From Caldimonas manganoxidans ATCC BAA-369 (GTDB lineage: Bacteria; Pseudomonadota; Gammaproteobacteria; Burkholderiales; Burkholderiaceae_C), in assembly GCF_000381125.1 (NCBI RefSeq), contig NZ_KB905943.1, forward strand, positions 16,932 through 80,931: a stretch of DNA of 64,000 bases, given 5' to 3'. Below are positions 49,449 to 59,603 of this stretch, piece after piece (positions within the stretch are counted from its first letter, which is position 1; every line of letters begins with the position of its first letter). The notes beneath the pieces were generated by a model. It worked only from the letters and a program-made list of their open reading frames with translations, searched no databases and was not told where the DNA came from. The translations under genes and the position numbers were made by a program.

Positions 49449-50324
49449 TCACGCGGGCCAGTGGATGCGATCGGCCAGCGCTTCCCACACCGGACGCAGG
49501 GTGCCGCTCAGGTAGGGCAGGGCTCCCAGGTCGGTGTGGCTTTCGCCAGGGCTGTGGAAGTCTGAACCGCGTGAGGCGTACAGTCCAAACTCCTGCGCCA
49601 AATCGGCGTACTTCGATGCGTCTTGCGCCGTATGGCTGCCGGTGACGACCTCCACGCCGAGCCCGCCATGCTCGCGGAATTCACTGAACAATGCGTACTC
49701 CTCGTTCGGCGTAAATTTGTAGCGCCCGGGATGGGCGATGATGGCCATGCCGCCGGCTTGGCGGATCCAGCCCACCGCCTCGCCCAAGGAGGCCCAGCGA
49801 TGCGGCACATAGCCGGGCTTGCCCTCGGTGAGGAACTTACGGAACACCTCCGAGGTGTCGCGGCACACACCGATGTCCACCAGAAAACGCGCAAAATGCG
49901 TGCGCGAGATCAGGTCCGGGTTGCCCACGTATTTCAGCGCGCCTTCGTAGGCCCCAGGGATGCCCGCACGCGCCAAGCCTTCGGCCATCTCCAGCGCGCG
50001 GGTTTGCCGGCCGCTGCGGGTGCGGGCCAAGCCCGCCACCAGGCCGGGGTCGTCCGGGTCGAACCCCAGGCCCACGATGTGCACGGTTTCACCCGCGAAG
50101 GTCACGGAAATCTCGGTGCCCGTGAGGTAAGGCAGCCCCAGCTTCAAGGCCGCCGCCCGGGCCCGCCGTTGCCCGCCCACTTCGTCGTGGTCGGTCAAGG
50201 CCCACAGCTCCACCCCGTTGGCATGGGCGCGTGCGGCCAAGTCTTCGGGGCTGAGCGTGCCGTCGGAGACATTGGAATGGCAATGAAGATCGGCGTTGAG
50301 CACGCCGCTGGGCGAGAGGTTCAC
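49449..50324 (-). CDS. PHP-domain phosphatase (RNase AM / YciV-like)
   Basis: A 291-residue PHP metallophosphatase. Metal ligands appear in order: ADLHCHSNVSDG (HxH), ALTDHDEVGG, GTEISVTF (Glu), IIAHPGRY (His), and RGSDFHSPG (DxH). This matches the TrpH/YciV group, described as 3',5'-nucleoside bisphosphate phosphatase and 5'-3' exonuclease trimming 5S/23S rRNA. GTG start at 50324. It is a single copy between the DMT transporter and the sugar dehydrogenases, without functional linkage visible. Confidence 0.9.
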   Translation of the reverse strand: MNLSPSGVLNADLHCHSNVSDGTLSPEDLAARAHANGVELWALTDHDEVGGQRRARAAALKLGLPYLTGTEISVTFAGETVHIVGLGFDPDDPGLVAGLARTRSGRQTRALEMAEGLARAGIPGAYEGALKYVGNPDLISRTHFARFLVDIGVCRDTSEVFRKFLTEGKPGYVPHRWASLGEAVGWIRQAGGMAIIAHPGRYKFTPNEEYALFSEFREHGGLGVEVVTGSHTAQDASKYADLAQEFGLYASRGSDFHSPGESHTDLGALPYLSGTLRPVWEALADRIHWPA

Positions 50325-50370
50325 TTCAGCATTCTAGGCCGGCGGCCACTGTCGCGTTGGCTTCAGGGTA

Positions 50371-51467
50371 TCAGCGCTCCAGCCGCAGGATTTGTCCGTC
50401 GTTGTTGTCCGTCAGGATGTAAAGCCATCCATCGGGCCCTTGGCGCACGTCGCGGATGCGTTCGCGCAGCTGGGTCAGCAGGCGTTCCTCACGCACCACG
50501 CGGGTGCCGTCGAGTTCGAGGCGGATGAGGGCCTGTTCGCGCAAGGTGCCGATGAACAGGTGGCCCTTCCATTGCGGGTAGCGATCGCCAGTGTAGAACA
50601 CCATGCCGCTGGGGGCCACGGAGCGGGGCTCCCACACGCGCAGCGGGTCTTCCATGCCGGCCTTGCTCGTGCCTTCGCCAATCTTGAAGCCGGTGCCGTA
50701 TTCACGGCCGTGCGTGACCACGGGCCAGCCGTAGTTGCGGCCAGCCAGGGTCAGGTTGAGCTCGTCACCGCCTTGGGGGCCATGTTCGTGGGTCCAGAGT
50801 TCGCCGGTGACCGGGTGCAGCGCGGCGCCTTGGACGTTGCGATGGCCATAGCTCCAGATCTCGGGGCGGGCGTTGTCGCGGCCGACGAAGGGGTTGTCCG
50901 CGGGCACGCGACCGTCGCGTTCGATGCGCACCACCTTGCCGATGTGGTTGGCCAGGTTCTGCGCCTGGTCACGCTGGCCGAAGCGGTCGCCCAGGGTGAT
51001 GAACAGCCGCCCATCGCGTCCGAACACCAGACGTGAGCCGAAGTGGGCTGCGCTGTCGATCTTGGGCTGCTGGCGGAAGATCACCTGCACGTTGGTCAGC
51101 GCATGGCCTTCCAGTCGACCACGGGCCACGGCGGTGCCGTTGCCGCCCGGGCCAGGTTCGCTGTAGCTCAGGTACACCAGGCCGGTGGTGGCAAAGTCAG
51201 GGTCGAGGGCCACGTCGAGCAAGCCGCCTTGGCCACGGGCATCGACGGGCGGCACCCCGGCCACGGGGGGCTGAGCGTGCCATCGGGCCAGACGATGCGC
51301 AGCCGGCCTGGTCGCTCGGTGACGAGCAGGCGCCCGTCGGGCAGGAAGGCCAAGCCCCAAGGGTGCTGCAGGCCGCGGGCGACACTGACCGGTTTGAGCG
51401 GCTGGGCCTGGGCCCCAAGCGCGGCCAGGCCAAGGACGGCAGCCAGAAGCAGGCGCAACAAGATCAT
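50371..51467 (-). pseudogene. PQQ-type soluble sugar dehydrogenase, frameshifted in a C6 tract
   Basis: An aldose sugar dehydrogenase (YliI/Asd type, six-bladed propeller) in two frames. The first frame from the ATG at 51467 gives a signal peptide ([16 protein letters not shown]) and [22 protein letters not shown], ending correctly at WPDGTLSPP. The remaining 300 residues ([59 protein letters not shown]) are one base out of frame. The break falls in a run of six C on the coding strand (51265-51270); seven would restore one frame of 365 residues. This may be a true mutation, a phase-variable tract or a sequencing error. A paralogue lies immediately upstream. Confidence 0.8.
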
Positions 51468-51540
51468 GGGCGACTCAGGAAGGGGTGAATCGGCTCGGAG
51501 TCTGCCACCGAGCAAGGGTTCCCTGCGATCGTTGGGGGCT

Positions 51541-52758
51541 TCAGCGGTCGATGCGCAAGATATGGCCGTTGGTCTCGTCCAAGACGTACAGCCAGCCATC
51601 GGGGCCTTGCTTGACGTCGCGCATGCGCACATCGAGTGAGCGGAACAGTCGTTCCTCGCTGGTCACGGTGGGGCCGTTGAGCGTCAAGCGTCGCAAGCAG
51701 CGCTGGTCGGCCATCGTGCCGACGAACAAATTGCCGCGCCATTCGGGGAAACGGTCGCCGGTGTAGAAGCACATGCCCGAGGGGGCGCAGGAGATGGGGA
51801 CCCAATACCACGCCGGCTCCACGAAGGACGGCGCGTGCGTGCCGCCACCGATGCGGCAGGCCTCGCCCGGCGTCTGGCCATACGGGCAGCCATAGCTCAC
51901 GCGCGGCCAGCCGTAGTTGCCGCCGCGCAGCACGCGGTTGATCTCGTCCCCGCCCTGCGGGCCATGCTCGCTGATCCACAGCTCGCCGGTATCGGGGTGG
52001 ATGGCGGCACCCTGCGGGTTGCGGTGACCGACGCTCCAGATCAGGCCGCTGAAGTTGTTGCCGGGATTGCCGCCGTCGGTGGTGATGCGCACGACCTTGC
52101 CGAGGTGGTTGTCGGTGGTTTGCGGGGCCTCGGTTTGGACCTGGCGGTCGCCCAGGGTGATGAACAGGTGGCCATCCCGTCCGAAGACCAAACGTGAGCC
52201 GAAATGGCCGTCGCCGTTGAAGCGGGGGGTTTGTCGGTAGATCACCGTCACGGCTTCGAGGTTTCTGAGGTCGGCGCTCAGGACGGCGCGGGCCACGGCC
52301 GTGCCGATCCCGGTGTAGGCGCCTCCCTGGTCGGGCTCGGCGTACGACAGATAAATTCGTCGGTTGGCCGTGAAGTTCGGGTCGATGACCACATCGAGCA
52401 GGCCGCCTTGGGTGTCGGCTCCGCTGTACACCCCCGGCACCCCCGAGAGCGGGGCCGACAGCGTGCCTTCGGTGTCGACATGGCGCAGCCGTCCGGGCTT
52501 TTCGGTCACGAGCGCGCTGCCGTCGGGCAGGAAGGCCAGCCCCCAGGGCTGCTGCAGCCCGGTGACCCAGCGTGTGAGGCGCGCTGGTGGTCCCGCTGGC
52601 GGCGAGGGCGCCGGCGCGGGCCAGGGGGATCCAGGGTCGCCGTGGCCTCCGCCACAGGCCGACACCGTGGCACAGGCCGCGGCATAACGAACCGCGTGGC
52701 ACAAGAGCTCGCGCCGTCGAGCATCGGCGGGTTCAGAGGGCAATGGCCGGTCCGGCAT
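51541..52758 (-). CDS. PQQ-dependent sugar dehydrogenase-like lipoprotein
   Basis: A 405-residue secreted protein, paralogue of the adjacent frameshifted gene. The N-terminus has arginines ([17 protein letters not shown]) then a VSAC lipobox, so a periplasmic lipoprotein is likely. Propeller motifs include [59 protein letters not shown] and [11 protein letters not shown]. It should oxidise aldoses with PQQ and pass electrons to the respiratory chain. Several cysteines in the last third ([23 protein letters not shown]) may form disulfides not seen in the neighbour. ATG at 52758. Confidence 0.88.
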   Translation of the reverse strand: MPDRPLPSEPADARRRELLCHAVRYAAACATVSACGGGHGDPGSPWPAPAPSPPAGPPARLTRWVTGLQQPWGLAFLPDGSALVTEKPGRLRHVDTEGTLSAPLSGVPGVYSGADTQGGLLDVVIDPNFTANRRIYLSYAEPDQGGAYTGIGTAVARAVLSADLRNLEAVTVIYRQTPRFNGDGHFGSRLVFGRDGHLFITLGDRQVQTEAPQTTDNHLGKVVRITTDGGNPGNNFSGLIWSVGHRNPQGAAIHPDTGELWISEHGPQGGDEINRVLRGGNYGWPRVSYGCPYGQTPGEACRIGGGTHAPSFVEPAWYWVPISCAPSGMCFYTGDRFPEWRGNLFVGTMADQRCLRRLTLNGPTVTSEERLFRSLDVRMRDVKQGPDGWLYVLDETNGHILRIDR

Positions 52759-52852
52759 GGTGCTGGGCTCCTCGACATGCGCAGCCTCACAGGCTACGAC
52801 CTGCGCCGCGGCGCAGGTGTGACCAGTCGCAACAGCCCCCCCGAGTCGGGGG

Positions 52853-54565
52853 TCAGCCCTGGGCCTCCACCACCATCTGCACGCGTGGCTGGCCGTTGAA
52901 TTCGTCCAAAGACAAGCGGTAGGCCAGGCGGCTACGCTCGGGCAGGGGGTCGCAGCGGCCAAACCAGATCGCGTCGCGAAGCTGGCCCGCATGCCGGACG
53001 GACAGCTTGAGGTGGCGTTCACCGACGATGCGCTGCGACACCACTTCGACCTCGTCGCAGAACAACGGCGCCTCGAAGGCCTGGCCCCAGACCTCTTGGT
53101 CCAGGATCTGCACCACCTCCGGGGCGAACCACTGTGGCTCCAAGGGGCCATCGGTGGCCACGGTGCGGGCGAGCAAGGTGTCGTCGAGCCATTCGCTGGC
53201 CACGGTGACAAACGCCTGGGCGAAGGTGACGAAATCGGCCTGCGCCACGGTGCAACCAGCGGCCATGGCATGGCCGCCGAACTTGCGCAGCACGCCGGGG
53301 TGGCGCTTGCTCACCAGGTCCAGCGCATCGCGCAGGTGGAAGCCCGGGATGGAGCGGCCCGAGCCCTTGAGCAGGCCATCCTGACCGCGCGCGAAGACGA
53401 AGGTGGGCCGGTGCACGCGGTCTTTGAGGCGCGAGGCGACGATGCCCACCACGCCCTCGTGGAAGTCGGGGTCGTACAGCGCAATGGCCGGTGGCGGCTC
53501 GCCTTGGGGCATCAGGCGTTCGAGCAAGGCCTCGGCTTGCTCGCGCATGCCGGCCTCCACGCCGCGGCGCTCGCGGTTGATGCCGTCGAGCTGCTGGGCC
53601 AATTCGGCGGCTCGGCCGGGATCGTCGGTGAGCAGACATTCGATGCCCAGCGTCATGTCTGCCAGGCGGCCCGCGGCGTTGATGCGCGGGCCCAGGGCGA
53701 AGCCGAAGTCGAAGGCGCCGGCACGCTCGGGGCGGCGTCCGGCGGCGGCAAACAGCGCGGCCACGCCGGGCTGCATGCGCCCGGCGCGAATGCGCTTGAG
53801 ACCTTGCGCCACCAGGCGCCGGTTGTTGGCGTCGAGCTTGACCACGTCGGCCACGGTGCCCAGGGCCACGAGGTCCAGCAGGCTGTCCAGGCGTGGCTGA
53901 GCGGCGCGGTCGAAGGCGCCTCGGCGACGCAACTCGGCGCGCAGGGCCAGCAGCACGTAGAACATCACGCCCACGCCGGCCAGGTGCTTGCTCTCGAAGG
54001 GGCAGCCCGGCTGGTTGGGGTTGACGATCACGTCGGCTTCGGGCAGCACGACCTGGCCCTGGACTTGCGCGGGCAGGTGGTGGTCCGTCACCACCACGCG
54101 CAGCCCCCGCGCACGGGCATGGGCCACGCCCTCCAAGCTGGCGATGCCATTGTCCACGGTGACGAGCACGTCGGGGCGCTGGGCCAGGGCCAGCTCGACG
54201 ATGGCCGGCGTCAGCCCATAGCCGTGCACGGCACGGTCCGGCACCACGTAGCCGAGCGTGTCGGGCCGCGCGCCCAACAGCTTCAGCCCGCGCAAGGCCA
54301 CGGCGCAGGCGGTGGCGCCGTCGCAGTCGTAATCGGCCACCACGCAGATGCGTTGACCGGCCGTGAGGGCGTCGGCCAAGCAGGCCGCCGCCTCGGCGGT
54401 GCCTTTGAGCTGCTCGGGCGGGAGCAGGCGGGCCAGCGAGTCGTCGAGCTCGTCGGCGCTGCGGATGCCGCGGGCGGCGTACAGGCGGGCCAGCAGCGGG
54501 TGCACGCCGGCTTGTTCCAAGGCCCAGGCCGCGCGGGGCGGCACATCGCGGGTGATGATCCTCAT
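52853..54565 (-). CDS. recJ: Single-stranded-DNA-specific exonuclease RecJ
   Basis: RecJ (570 aa) is a 5'-3' ssDNA exonuclease in recombination and mismatch repair. The DHH core shows VVADYDCDGATACAVAL, TVDNGIASLEGVAHA, VVVTDHHLPAQ and ALGTVADVVKLDANNR; the DHHA1 part has KGSGRSIPGFHLRDAL and FGGHAMAAGCTV. All motif aspartates and histidines for two metals are present. ATG at 54565. An RpfE-like gene lies 8 bases upstream, the linkage also known from Xanthomonas. Confidence 0.96.
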   Translation of the reverse strand: MRIITRDVPPRAAWALEQAGVHPLLARLYAARGIRSADELDDSLARLLPPEQLKGTAEAAACLADALTAGQRICVVADYDCDGATACAVALRGLKLLGARPDTLGYVVPDRAVHGYGLTPAIVELALAQRPDVLVTVDNGIASLEGVAHARARGLRVVVTDHHLPAQVQGQVVLPEADVIVNPNQPGCPFESKHLAGVGVMFYVLLALRAELRRRGAFDRAAQPRLDSLLDLVALGTVADVVKLDANNRRLVAQGLKRIRAGRMQPGVAALFAAAGRRPERAGAFDFGFALGPRINAAGRLADMTLGIECLLTDDPGRAAELAQQLDGINRERRGVEAGMREQAEALLERLMPQGEPPPAIALYDPDFHEGVVGIVASRLKDRVHRPTFVFARGQDGLLKGSGRSIPGFHLRDALDLVSKRHPGVLRKFGGHAMAAGCTVAQADFVTFAQAFVTVASEWLDDTLLARTVATDGPLEPQWFAPEVVQILDQEVWGQAFEAPLFCDEVEVVSQRIVGERHLKLSVRHAGQLRDAIWFGRCDPLPERSRLAYRLSLDEFNGQPRVQMVVEAQG

Positions 54566-54573
54566 GGCCGGGC

Positions 54574-55506
54574 TCACAAGGACAGCAGCACGTCCGCTGG
54601 CGAGGGCGCCGCCCAGCGGGCCCGCAAGGCTTGCCACCAAGGGCGTGCGGCCTGGCCCCAGGTCTGTGCATGGCGTTCGCCGCACAGGGTCAGCTGCACC
54701 GGATGCCCGGCGCGCACCTGCTCCCAGGCTTCACGCAGTGGGCCCGCATCCAGCGCCTGCCAGGCTTGCGCCCAGGCGGGCCAGTCGCCGTGGAGATGCG
54801 CCTCACGCAATCGTGCGTCCACGATCAACTCGGGCGTGGGCCGCGCGGGTTGGCGGGGGCCGCAGCCGCTGAGCCAAAAGCTGTTGATCGGCAGCAAGCC
54901 TTGGGCTTCGCGACGTTCGTTGAGCGGATGGGTGTAGAGCAGCATCTGAACTTCCTGTTGCAGTCGGCGCACCACGCGGGCCTGAGGGGAGTCGGGCATC
55001 CACAAGTCCACGTTGCGGCCGATCACGCGGTCCAGCGAGGCCGTGGGCAGTTCGGCCAGGCTCTCATGGGCCACATACCAGCGCAAGGGCGCACCATAGA
55101 CCAGCACCCATCCCTCGGATTCGAACAGTTCGCGCACGGCTTCGAGCGCCTCGCGCGAGTCGGCTTCGTCCAGCTGCAACGACTCCGGCGGCAGCATGGT
55201 CACCTCGTCGGCGCCGGCGTGCCAATGGGCGGGGGTCAGCAAGCCCCAGCACAGGTCGTCGGTGGCGATGCCGTCGGCCGCTGCGGCGTGGGCGGCCCAG
55301 GGCAGAGCGCCGTCAGCGCCCGCATAGCCCCAGGCCAAGGCCAGGGCGCGCTCATGGGGCATGGACAGGCTGTACTCGTCGCCCTCGCTGCGCCAGACCG
55401 GCCCAAGGCGGGCCAACAGGCGGCCCAGATGGGGCAAGGACAGATCGCGAATCGCCGCGCGGGCCGCCTCGGCCAGCGCCGAGGCATAGGGAATCAGCAC
55501 ATGCAT
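54574..55506 (-). CDS. RpfE-like regulatory/phosphoglycerate-mutase-like protein
   Basis: A 310-residue protein of the COG4255-type family, often labelled RpfE or cofactor-independent phosphoglycerate mutase-like. Features seen: a start MHVLIPYASAL, DDLCWGLLTPAHWHAGADEV, WYVAHESLAELPTASLDRVIGRNVD, and LNERREAQGLLPINSFWLSG. The last of these is the strongest family mark. The metal-binding serine and histidines of true phosphoglycerate mutase are not apparent, so mutase activity is doubtful. It lies directly upstream of recJ, a linkage conserved with the Xanthomonas rpf region. Function unknown. Confidence 0.78.
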   Translation of the reverse strand: MHVLIPYASALAEAARAAIRDLSLPHLGRLLARLGPVWRSEGDEYSLSMPHERALALAWGYAGADGALPWAAHAAAADGIATDDLCWGLLTPAHWHAGADEVTMLPPESLQLDEADSREALEAVRELFESEGWVLVYGAPLRWYVAHESLAELPTASLDRVIGRNVDLWMPDSPQARVVRRLQQEVQMLLYTHPLNERREAQGLLPINSFWLSGCGPRQPARPTPELIVDARLREAHLHGDWPAWAQAWQALDAGPLREAWEQVRAGHPVQLTLCGERHAQTWGQAARPWWQALRARWAAPSPADVLLSL

Positions 55507-55589
55507 GGCCCGCCATTATCGGGGCGCAGTCCAGCTCGGGTAGCATCGGGCGCTTGCCCATGGGCGTCCCCCTCCTGTCCGTGTCATCC

Positions 55590-56846
55590 ATGAATTGGCC
55601 TTACGAACTGCAGATTGGTTGGCGCTACACGCGCGCCGGCCGCGCCACCCGGCGCAATGGCTTCATATCCTTCATCTCCGCTGTGTCGATGTTGGGCATC
55701 GCGCTGGGGGTGGCCGCGCTCATCATCGTGCTGTCGGTGATGAACGGCTTCCAGAAGGAAGTGCGTGACCGCATGCTGTCGGTGATTGCGCACATCGAGG
55801 TGTTCTCCACCGACGGCCAGGCCTTGCCCGACTGGCAGCGCACGGCCCACGAAGCCTTGGCCAACCCCCAGGTGCTGGGGGCGGCGCCTTACGTGGCGGC
55901 TCAGGCGCTGGTGGCCCGCGGGGAGGACATGCGCGGGGCCATCATTCGCGGCATTTCGCCCGAGCACGAGCCTGCGGTGACACCGCTGGCCGCCCAGCTA
56001 AAAGACACCGTCTTGTCCCGCCTGCGGCCCGAGGGCTGGGGCGTGGTCTTGGGCGTGGAGCTGGCCCGCCAACTCGGCGTGCGCGAAGGCGACCGCCTCA
56101 CCATCGTCTCGCCCAGCGGGCAGGTCACGCCCGCCGGCGTGGTGCCCCGTCTGAAGCAGGTGACGGTGGTGGGCCTGTTCGAGGCTGGCCACTATGAATA
56201 CGACAGTGGCCTGGTGTTGATGCACCTGGAGGACGCGGCCAAGCTCTTCCGGGTGGCCGGCCCCACCGGCGTGCAGCTGCGCCTGGCCGACGTGCAACGT
56301 GCTCGGCAAGTGGCGCAGGAGCTGTCTTTGCAATTGAGCGGGGAACTCTACTTGCGAGACTGGACGCGCACCAATCGCAATTGGTTCGACGCCGTGCAGC
56401 TCGAAAAGCGCATGATGTTCATCATTCTCACGCTGATCGTGGCGGTGGCGGCCTTCAACCTGGTGTCGATGCTGGTGATGACGGTGACGGACAAGCGCGC
56501 TGACATCGCCATTTTGCGCACCCTGGGCGCCACGCCGCGCTCGATCATGGGCATTTTCATGGTGCAAGGCGCCGCCAGCGGCATCATCGGAACCTTGGGC
56601 GGGCTGCTGCTGGGGCTGCTGGTGGCCTTCAACATCGACGTGATCGTGCCGGCCATCGAGCGGCTGTTCAACGCGAGCTTCCTGCCTGGCAGCATTTACC
56701 TGATCAGCCGCATGCCCAGCGACCCGCAGATGGGCGACATCGTGCCCATCGGGCTCATCTCCCTGGCGCTGGCCTTCTTGGCCACGCTGTATCCGAGCTG
56801 GCGCGCCAGCCGTGTTCAGCCCGCGGAGGCCCTGCGCTATGAGTGA
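55590..56846 (+). CDS. lolC: Lipoprotein-releasing ABC transporter permease LolC/LolE
   Basis: A 418-residue LolC/E-family permease that extracts outer-membrane lipoproteins from the inner membrane. It has an N-terminal helix ([36 protein letters not shown]), a periplasmic domain, and three C-terminal helices with [20 protein letters not shown] and [18 protein letters not shown]. Only one permease gene is present, so it probably works as a homodimer (LolF-like). ATG at 55590 was chosen over an upstream ATG that adds 12 residues. It overlaps lolD by 8 bases. Confidence 0.94.
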   Translation: MNWPYELQIGWRYTRAGRATRRNGFISFISAVSMLGIALGVAALIIVLSVMNGFQKEVRDRMLSVIAHIEVFSTDGQALPDWQRTAHEALANPQVLGAAPYVAAQALVARGEDMRGAIIRGISPEHEPAVTPLAAQLKDTVLSRLRPEGWGVVLGVELARQLGVREGDRLTIVSPSGQVTPAGVVPRLKQVTVVGLFEAGHYEYDSGLVLMHLEDAAKLFRVAGPTGVQLRLADVQRARQVAQELSLQLSGELYLRDWTRTNRNWFDAVQLEKRMMFIILTLIVAVAAFNLVSMLVMTVTDKRADIAILRTLGATPRSIMGIFMVQGAASGIIGTLGGLLLGLLVAFNIDVIVPAIERLFNASFLPGSIYLISRMPSDPQMGDIVPIGLISLALAFLATLYPSWRASRVQPAEALRYE

Positions 56847-57513
56847 GCCGGTATTGAGCGCCGAATCGCTGCACAAGCGCTACCACGAAGGCCCGCTGGA
56901 TGTGCACGTGCTGCGTGGCGTGAGCCTGCAAGTGCACGCCGGTGAAACCTTGGCCATCGTGGGCGCCTCGGGCTCGGGCAAGAGCACGCTGTTGCATCTG
57001 CTGGGCGGGCTGGATGCACCCACGCACGGACGGGTCGTGCTGCAAGGGCAGGATTTCGCCCGCCTGGGAGCGGCCCAGCAGGGCCAATGGCGCAACCGAC
57101 ATCTCGGTTTCGTCTACCAGTTTCACCACTTGCTGCCGGAGTTCACCGCGCTGGACAATGTGGCCATGCCGCTACGCATCCGACGCATGCCGGTGGCTGC
57201 GGCGCACGAACAGGCCTTGGCCATGCTCGACCGGGTGGGCCTGGCTCAGCGCGCACAGCATCGCCCGGCGGAATTGTCCGGTGGTGAACGCCAGCGCGTG
57301 GCCATTGCTCGCGCGTTGGTGGCGCAGCCGGCCTGCGTGCTGGCTGACGAGCCCACCGGCAACCTGGATCGAGAGACGGCCAACACCGTCTTCGAGCTGA
57401 TGCTGTCGTTGGCGCGCGATCAGGGCACGGCTTTCGTCGTGGTCACGCACGACGAAGAGCTCGCGGCGCGCTGCGATCGTCGCTTGCGTTTGCGGGCGGG
57501 GGTGCTCGTTTGA
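56839..57513 (+). CDS. lolD: Lipoprotein-releasing ABC transporter ATPase LolD
   Basis: LolD (224 aa). Walker [20 protein letters not shown]-loop [18 protein letters not shown] (the LolD-typical sequence after the Q-loop), signature [15 protein letters not shown], Walker [14 protein letters not shown]-loop VTHDEE. Its ATG overlaps the lolC stop region, implying coupled translation and matched subunit amounts. tatD starts 13 bases after its stop. Confidence 0.96.
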   Translation: MSEPVLSAESLHKRYHEGPLDVHVLRGVSLQVHAGETLAIVGASGSGKSTLLHLLGGLDAPTHGRVVLQGQDFARLGAAQQGQWRNRHLGFVYQFHHLLPEFTALDNVAMPLRIRRMPVAAAHEQALAMLDRVGLAQRAQHRPAELSGGERQRVAIARALVAQPACVLADEPTGNLDRETANTVFELMLSLARDQGTAFVVVTHDEELAARCDRRLRLRAGVLV

Positions 57514-57526
57514 ACCGTCACGGACC

Positions 57527-58333
57527 ATGTGGATCGACACCCATTGCCACCTCGATGCGGCCGAGTTCGATGCCGACCGCGACGCGGTGGTCGCACGTGC
57601 GAAGGCCCAGGGGGTGGGCTGCATGGTGCTGCCGGCCGTAAGCACCGCCAATCTCGATGCCGTGCGTGAACTGGCCCATGCCCATGGCTTCTTCTACGCC
57701 CTGGGCTTGCACCCGATGTATGTCGAGGCCGAGCCGCCCGGGGCCGTGGCGATGCTGCGGGCGGCGCTTGAGCGCCATCGTGACGACGACCGCCTGGTGG
57801 CCGTGGGCGAGATCGGGCTGGACCATTTCGTGCCGGGTCTGGATCGCCAGGTGCAAGAGCGGTTCTACGTGGATCAGTTGCAGCTTGCCCGTGAGTTCGA
57901 TCTGCCGGTGATCCTGCATGTGCGCCGCTCGGCCGATGCGTTGCTCAAACACTTGCGACGCCTGCGTGTCAAAGGCGGCATCGCGCATGCGTTCAATGGC
58001 AGCTTGCAGCAAGCGCTGGCGTTCATCGACCTGGGCTTCAAACTGGGCTTTGGCGGCGCCATGACCTTCGAGCGTGCGCTGCGCATTCGTGCCTTGGCCC
58101 GCGAGCTGCCACTGCAGGCCCTGGTGCTGGAGACCGATGCGCCGGACATTCCGCCGCAATGGCTGTACCGCACCGCGGCGCAGCGTGCGGCGGGGCAGAC
58201 TTGCCGCAACGAACCGGCACAGCTGCCGCGCATAGCCCACACCCTGGCCGAATTGCGCGGCCTCGCCGTGGAGGCCGTGGCGCATGCCACCTCGGCCAAT
58301 GCACGCCAAGTGTTGGGTTTGGCGCCGGCATGA
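57527..58333 (+). CDS. tatD: TatD-family metal-dependent hydrolase (DNase)
   Basis: A 268-residue TIM-barrel hydrolase with all metal motifs: MWIDTHCHLD (HxH), VGEIGLDHF (Glu), PVILHVRRS (His), GGIAHAFNG (His) and LVLETDAPDIPP (Asp). TatD/YcfH proteins are 3'-5' exonucleases or deacylases involved in DNA repair and quality control. It is in the lolCD-tatD string, and its stop overlaps the next gene's start by four bases. Confidence 0.93.
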   Translation: MWIDTHCHLDAAEFDADRDAVVARAKAQGVGCMVLPAVSTANLDAVRELAHAHGFFYALGLHPMYVEAEPPGAVAMLRAALERHRDDDRLVAVGEIGLDHFVPGLDRQVQERFYVDQLQLAREFDLPVILHVRRSADALLKHLRRLRVKGGIAHAFNGSLQQALAFIDLGFKLGFGGAMTFERALRIRALARELPLQALVLETDAPDIPPQWLYRTAAQRAAGQTCRNEPAQLPRIAHTLAELRGLAVEAVAHATSANARQVLGLAPA

Positions 58334-58833
58334 AGGCTTCCGTTCGTTTGCACGGCTTGGCGCCCGTGCTGGCGCCGCACACCCGGCTCGTGGTGCTGGG
58401 CAGTTTTCCCGGCGTGGCCTCGCTGTGCGAGCAGCAGTACTACGCGCATCCGCGCAATCAATTCTGGCCCATCCTGTCGGCATTGTGGGGGCTGGATCTG
58501 CGAGCCCTGCCTTATGCCCAACGGCTGGACATCGTGCGCGAGCGCGGGCTGGGCATATGGGATGTGTATGCGAGCTGCCGGCGCCAGGGCAGCCTGGACA
58601 GCGCGATCGAGGAGGCTGAGCTCAACCCCCTGAGGCGTCTGCGCGAATGGGCCCCCGCCTTGCGGGCCGTGGCCCACAACGGCGGCGAATCCGCCCGGGC
58701 CATGCGCATCACGCGTCAGCTGGGTTTGCCCGTGCATCGCCTGCCCTCCAGCAGCCCGGCCAATGCCTCCTGGAGCTTCGAGCGCAAGCTGGCCGCCTGG
58801 CGGGCCGTTTTCGAGCAGTACGAGCTGGCATGA
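58330..58833 (+). CDS. DNA-deoxyinosine glycosylase (UDG superfamily family 6)
   Basis: A 167-residue glycosylase of the HDG type, which removes hypoxanthine from deaminated DNA. It shows VVLGSFPGVASLCEQQYYAHPRNQFW (motif A with the HPRN loop), GLGIWDVYASCRRQGSLDS, VAHNGGES and the minor-groove loop LPSSSPANAS. ATG overlaps the tatD stop and its stop overlaps the next start, both ATGA, so it is translationally coupled. Pairing with TatD suggests a DNA maintenance unit. Confidence 0.9.
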   Translation: MKASVRLHGLAPVLAPHTRLVVLGSFPGVASLCEQQYYAHPRNQFWPILSALWGLDLRALPYAQRLDIVRERGLGIWDVYASCRRQGSLDSAIEEAELNPLRRLREWAPALRAVAHNGGESARAMRITRQLGLPVHRLPSSSPANASWSFERKLAAWRAVFEQYELA

Positions 58834-59603
58834 GTCTTTCCAACTCTCGCAAGAGCATTCCCCGTTTGCCGAGCGTGACGCTGTCCGAGTCCGACGGGGT
58901 GCGCTATCTGCACTTGGACACGCCTTGGGTTCAGGGCGCGATGCGGGTGCGCAAGCCGGACGACATCGAGCTGGCCTACGTGCAGCGCATGATGGCCTGG
59001 ATGCTGCTGCGTCCCGCCGAGGCCCTCGACGCGGGTCATGCCGTGCAACTCGGACTGGGGGCCGGGGCAATCACGAAGTTTTGTCTCAGGAAGCTGCGCT
59101 GGCGTTGCACCGCGGTGGAGCTGAACCCCGAAGTCATTCGCGTCTGCCGGCAATGGTTTCGTTTGCCTGCCGACGGCGAGCGTTTGCGCGTCATCGAAGC
59201 CGACGCGGCGGCCTATGTGGCCGACCCGGCTCATCAAGGGGTGGCCGATGCGTTGTGCGTCGATCTCTACGACCACGAAGCGGCCAGCCCCGTGCTCGAC
59301 GACGAGGACTTCTATCGTGCTTGCTACGGCCTGTTGGCCCCCGGCGGTGTGATGAGCGTCAACCTGTTCGGACGCGACGCCAGTTTCGAGCGCAGTCTGT
59401 CGCGCATCGCCACGGCCTTTGCCGGCGAAACCCTGTGGAGCCTGCGGCCCACCCGTGAGGGCAATACCATCGTGCTGGCGTGTCGCGGCGTGCCGCCACC
59501 GAGCCGCGCTGAGCTTGTCGAGCGCGCCGAAAACATTGAAACTCGTTGGGGTTTGCCGGCCCGCAAATGGCCGCGCATGATGAAACTCGTCGATCCCGCA
59601 TGA
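58830..59603 (+). CDS. Spermidine synthase-like methyltransferase-fold protein
   Basis: A 257-residue protein with a SpeE/class I methyltransferase fold: AVQLGLGAGAITKFCLRKL (nucleotide loop), CTAVELNPEVIRVCRQWF (ribose-binding Glu), LRVIEADAAAYVAD, and ALCVDLYDHEAASPVLDDEDFY. The spermidine synthase catalytic Asp region reads DLYDHEA rather than DSTDP, so aminopropyl transfer is doubtful; the group is common in betaproteobacteria without assigned function. It starts and ends in ATGA overlaps with the glycosylase and ATPase genes. Confidence 0.8.
   Translation: MSLSNSRKSIPRLPSVTLSESDGVRYLHLDTPWVQGAMRVRKPDDIELAYVQRMMAWMLLRPAEALDAGHAVQLGLGAGAITKFCLRKLRWRCTAVELNPEVIRVCRQWFRLPADGERLRVIEADAAAYVADPAHQGVADALCVDLYDHEAASPVLDDEDFYRACYGLLAPGGVMSVNLFGRDASFERSLSRIATAFAGETLWSLRPTREGNTIVLACRGVPPPSRAELVERAENIETRWGLPARKWPRMMKLVDPA

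Noticed and set aside
54574..55506. Active cofactor-independent phosphoglycerate mutase
   Set aside because: I could not find the catalytic serine and metal-ligand motifs of that enzyme; the RpfE-like label rests on the C-terminal motif and recJ linkage.
58830..59603. True spermidine synthase
   Set aside because: The conserved active-site DSTDP-type motif is replaced, so only the fold can be assigned.
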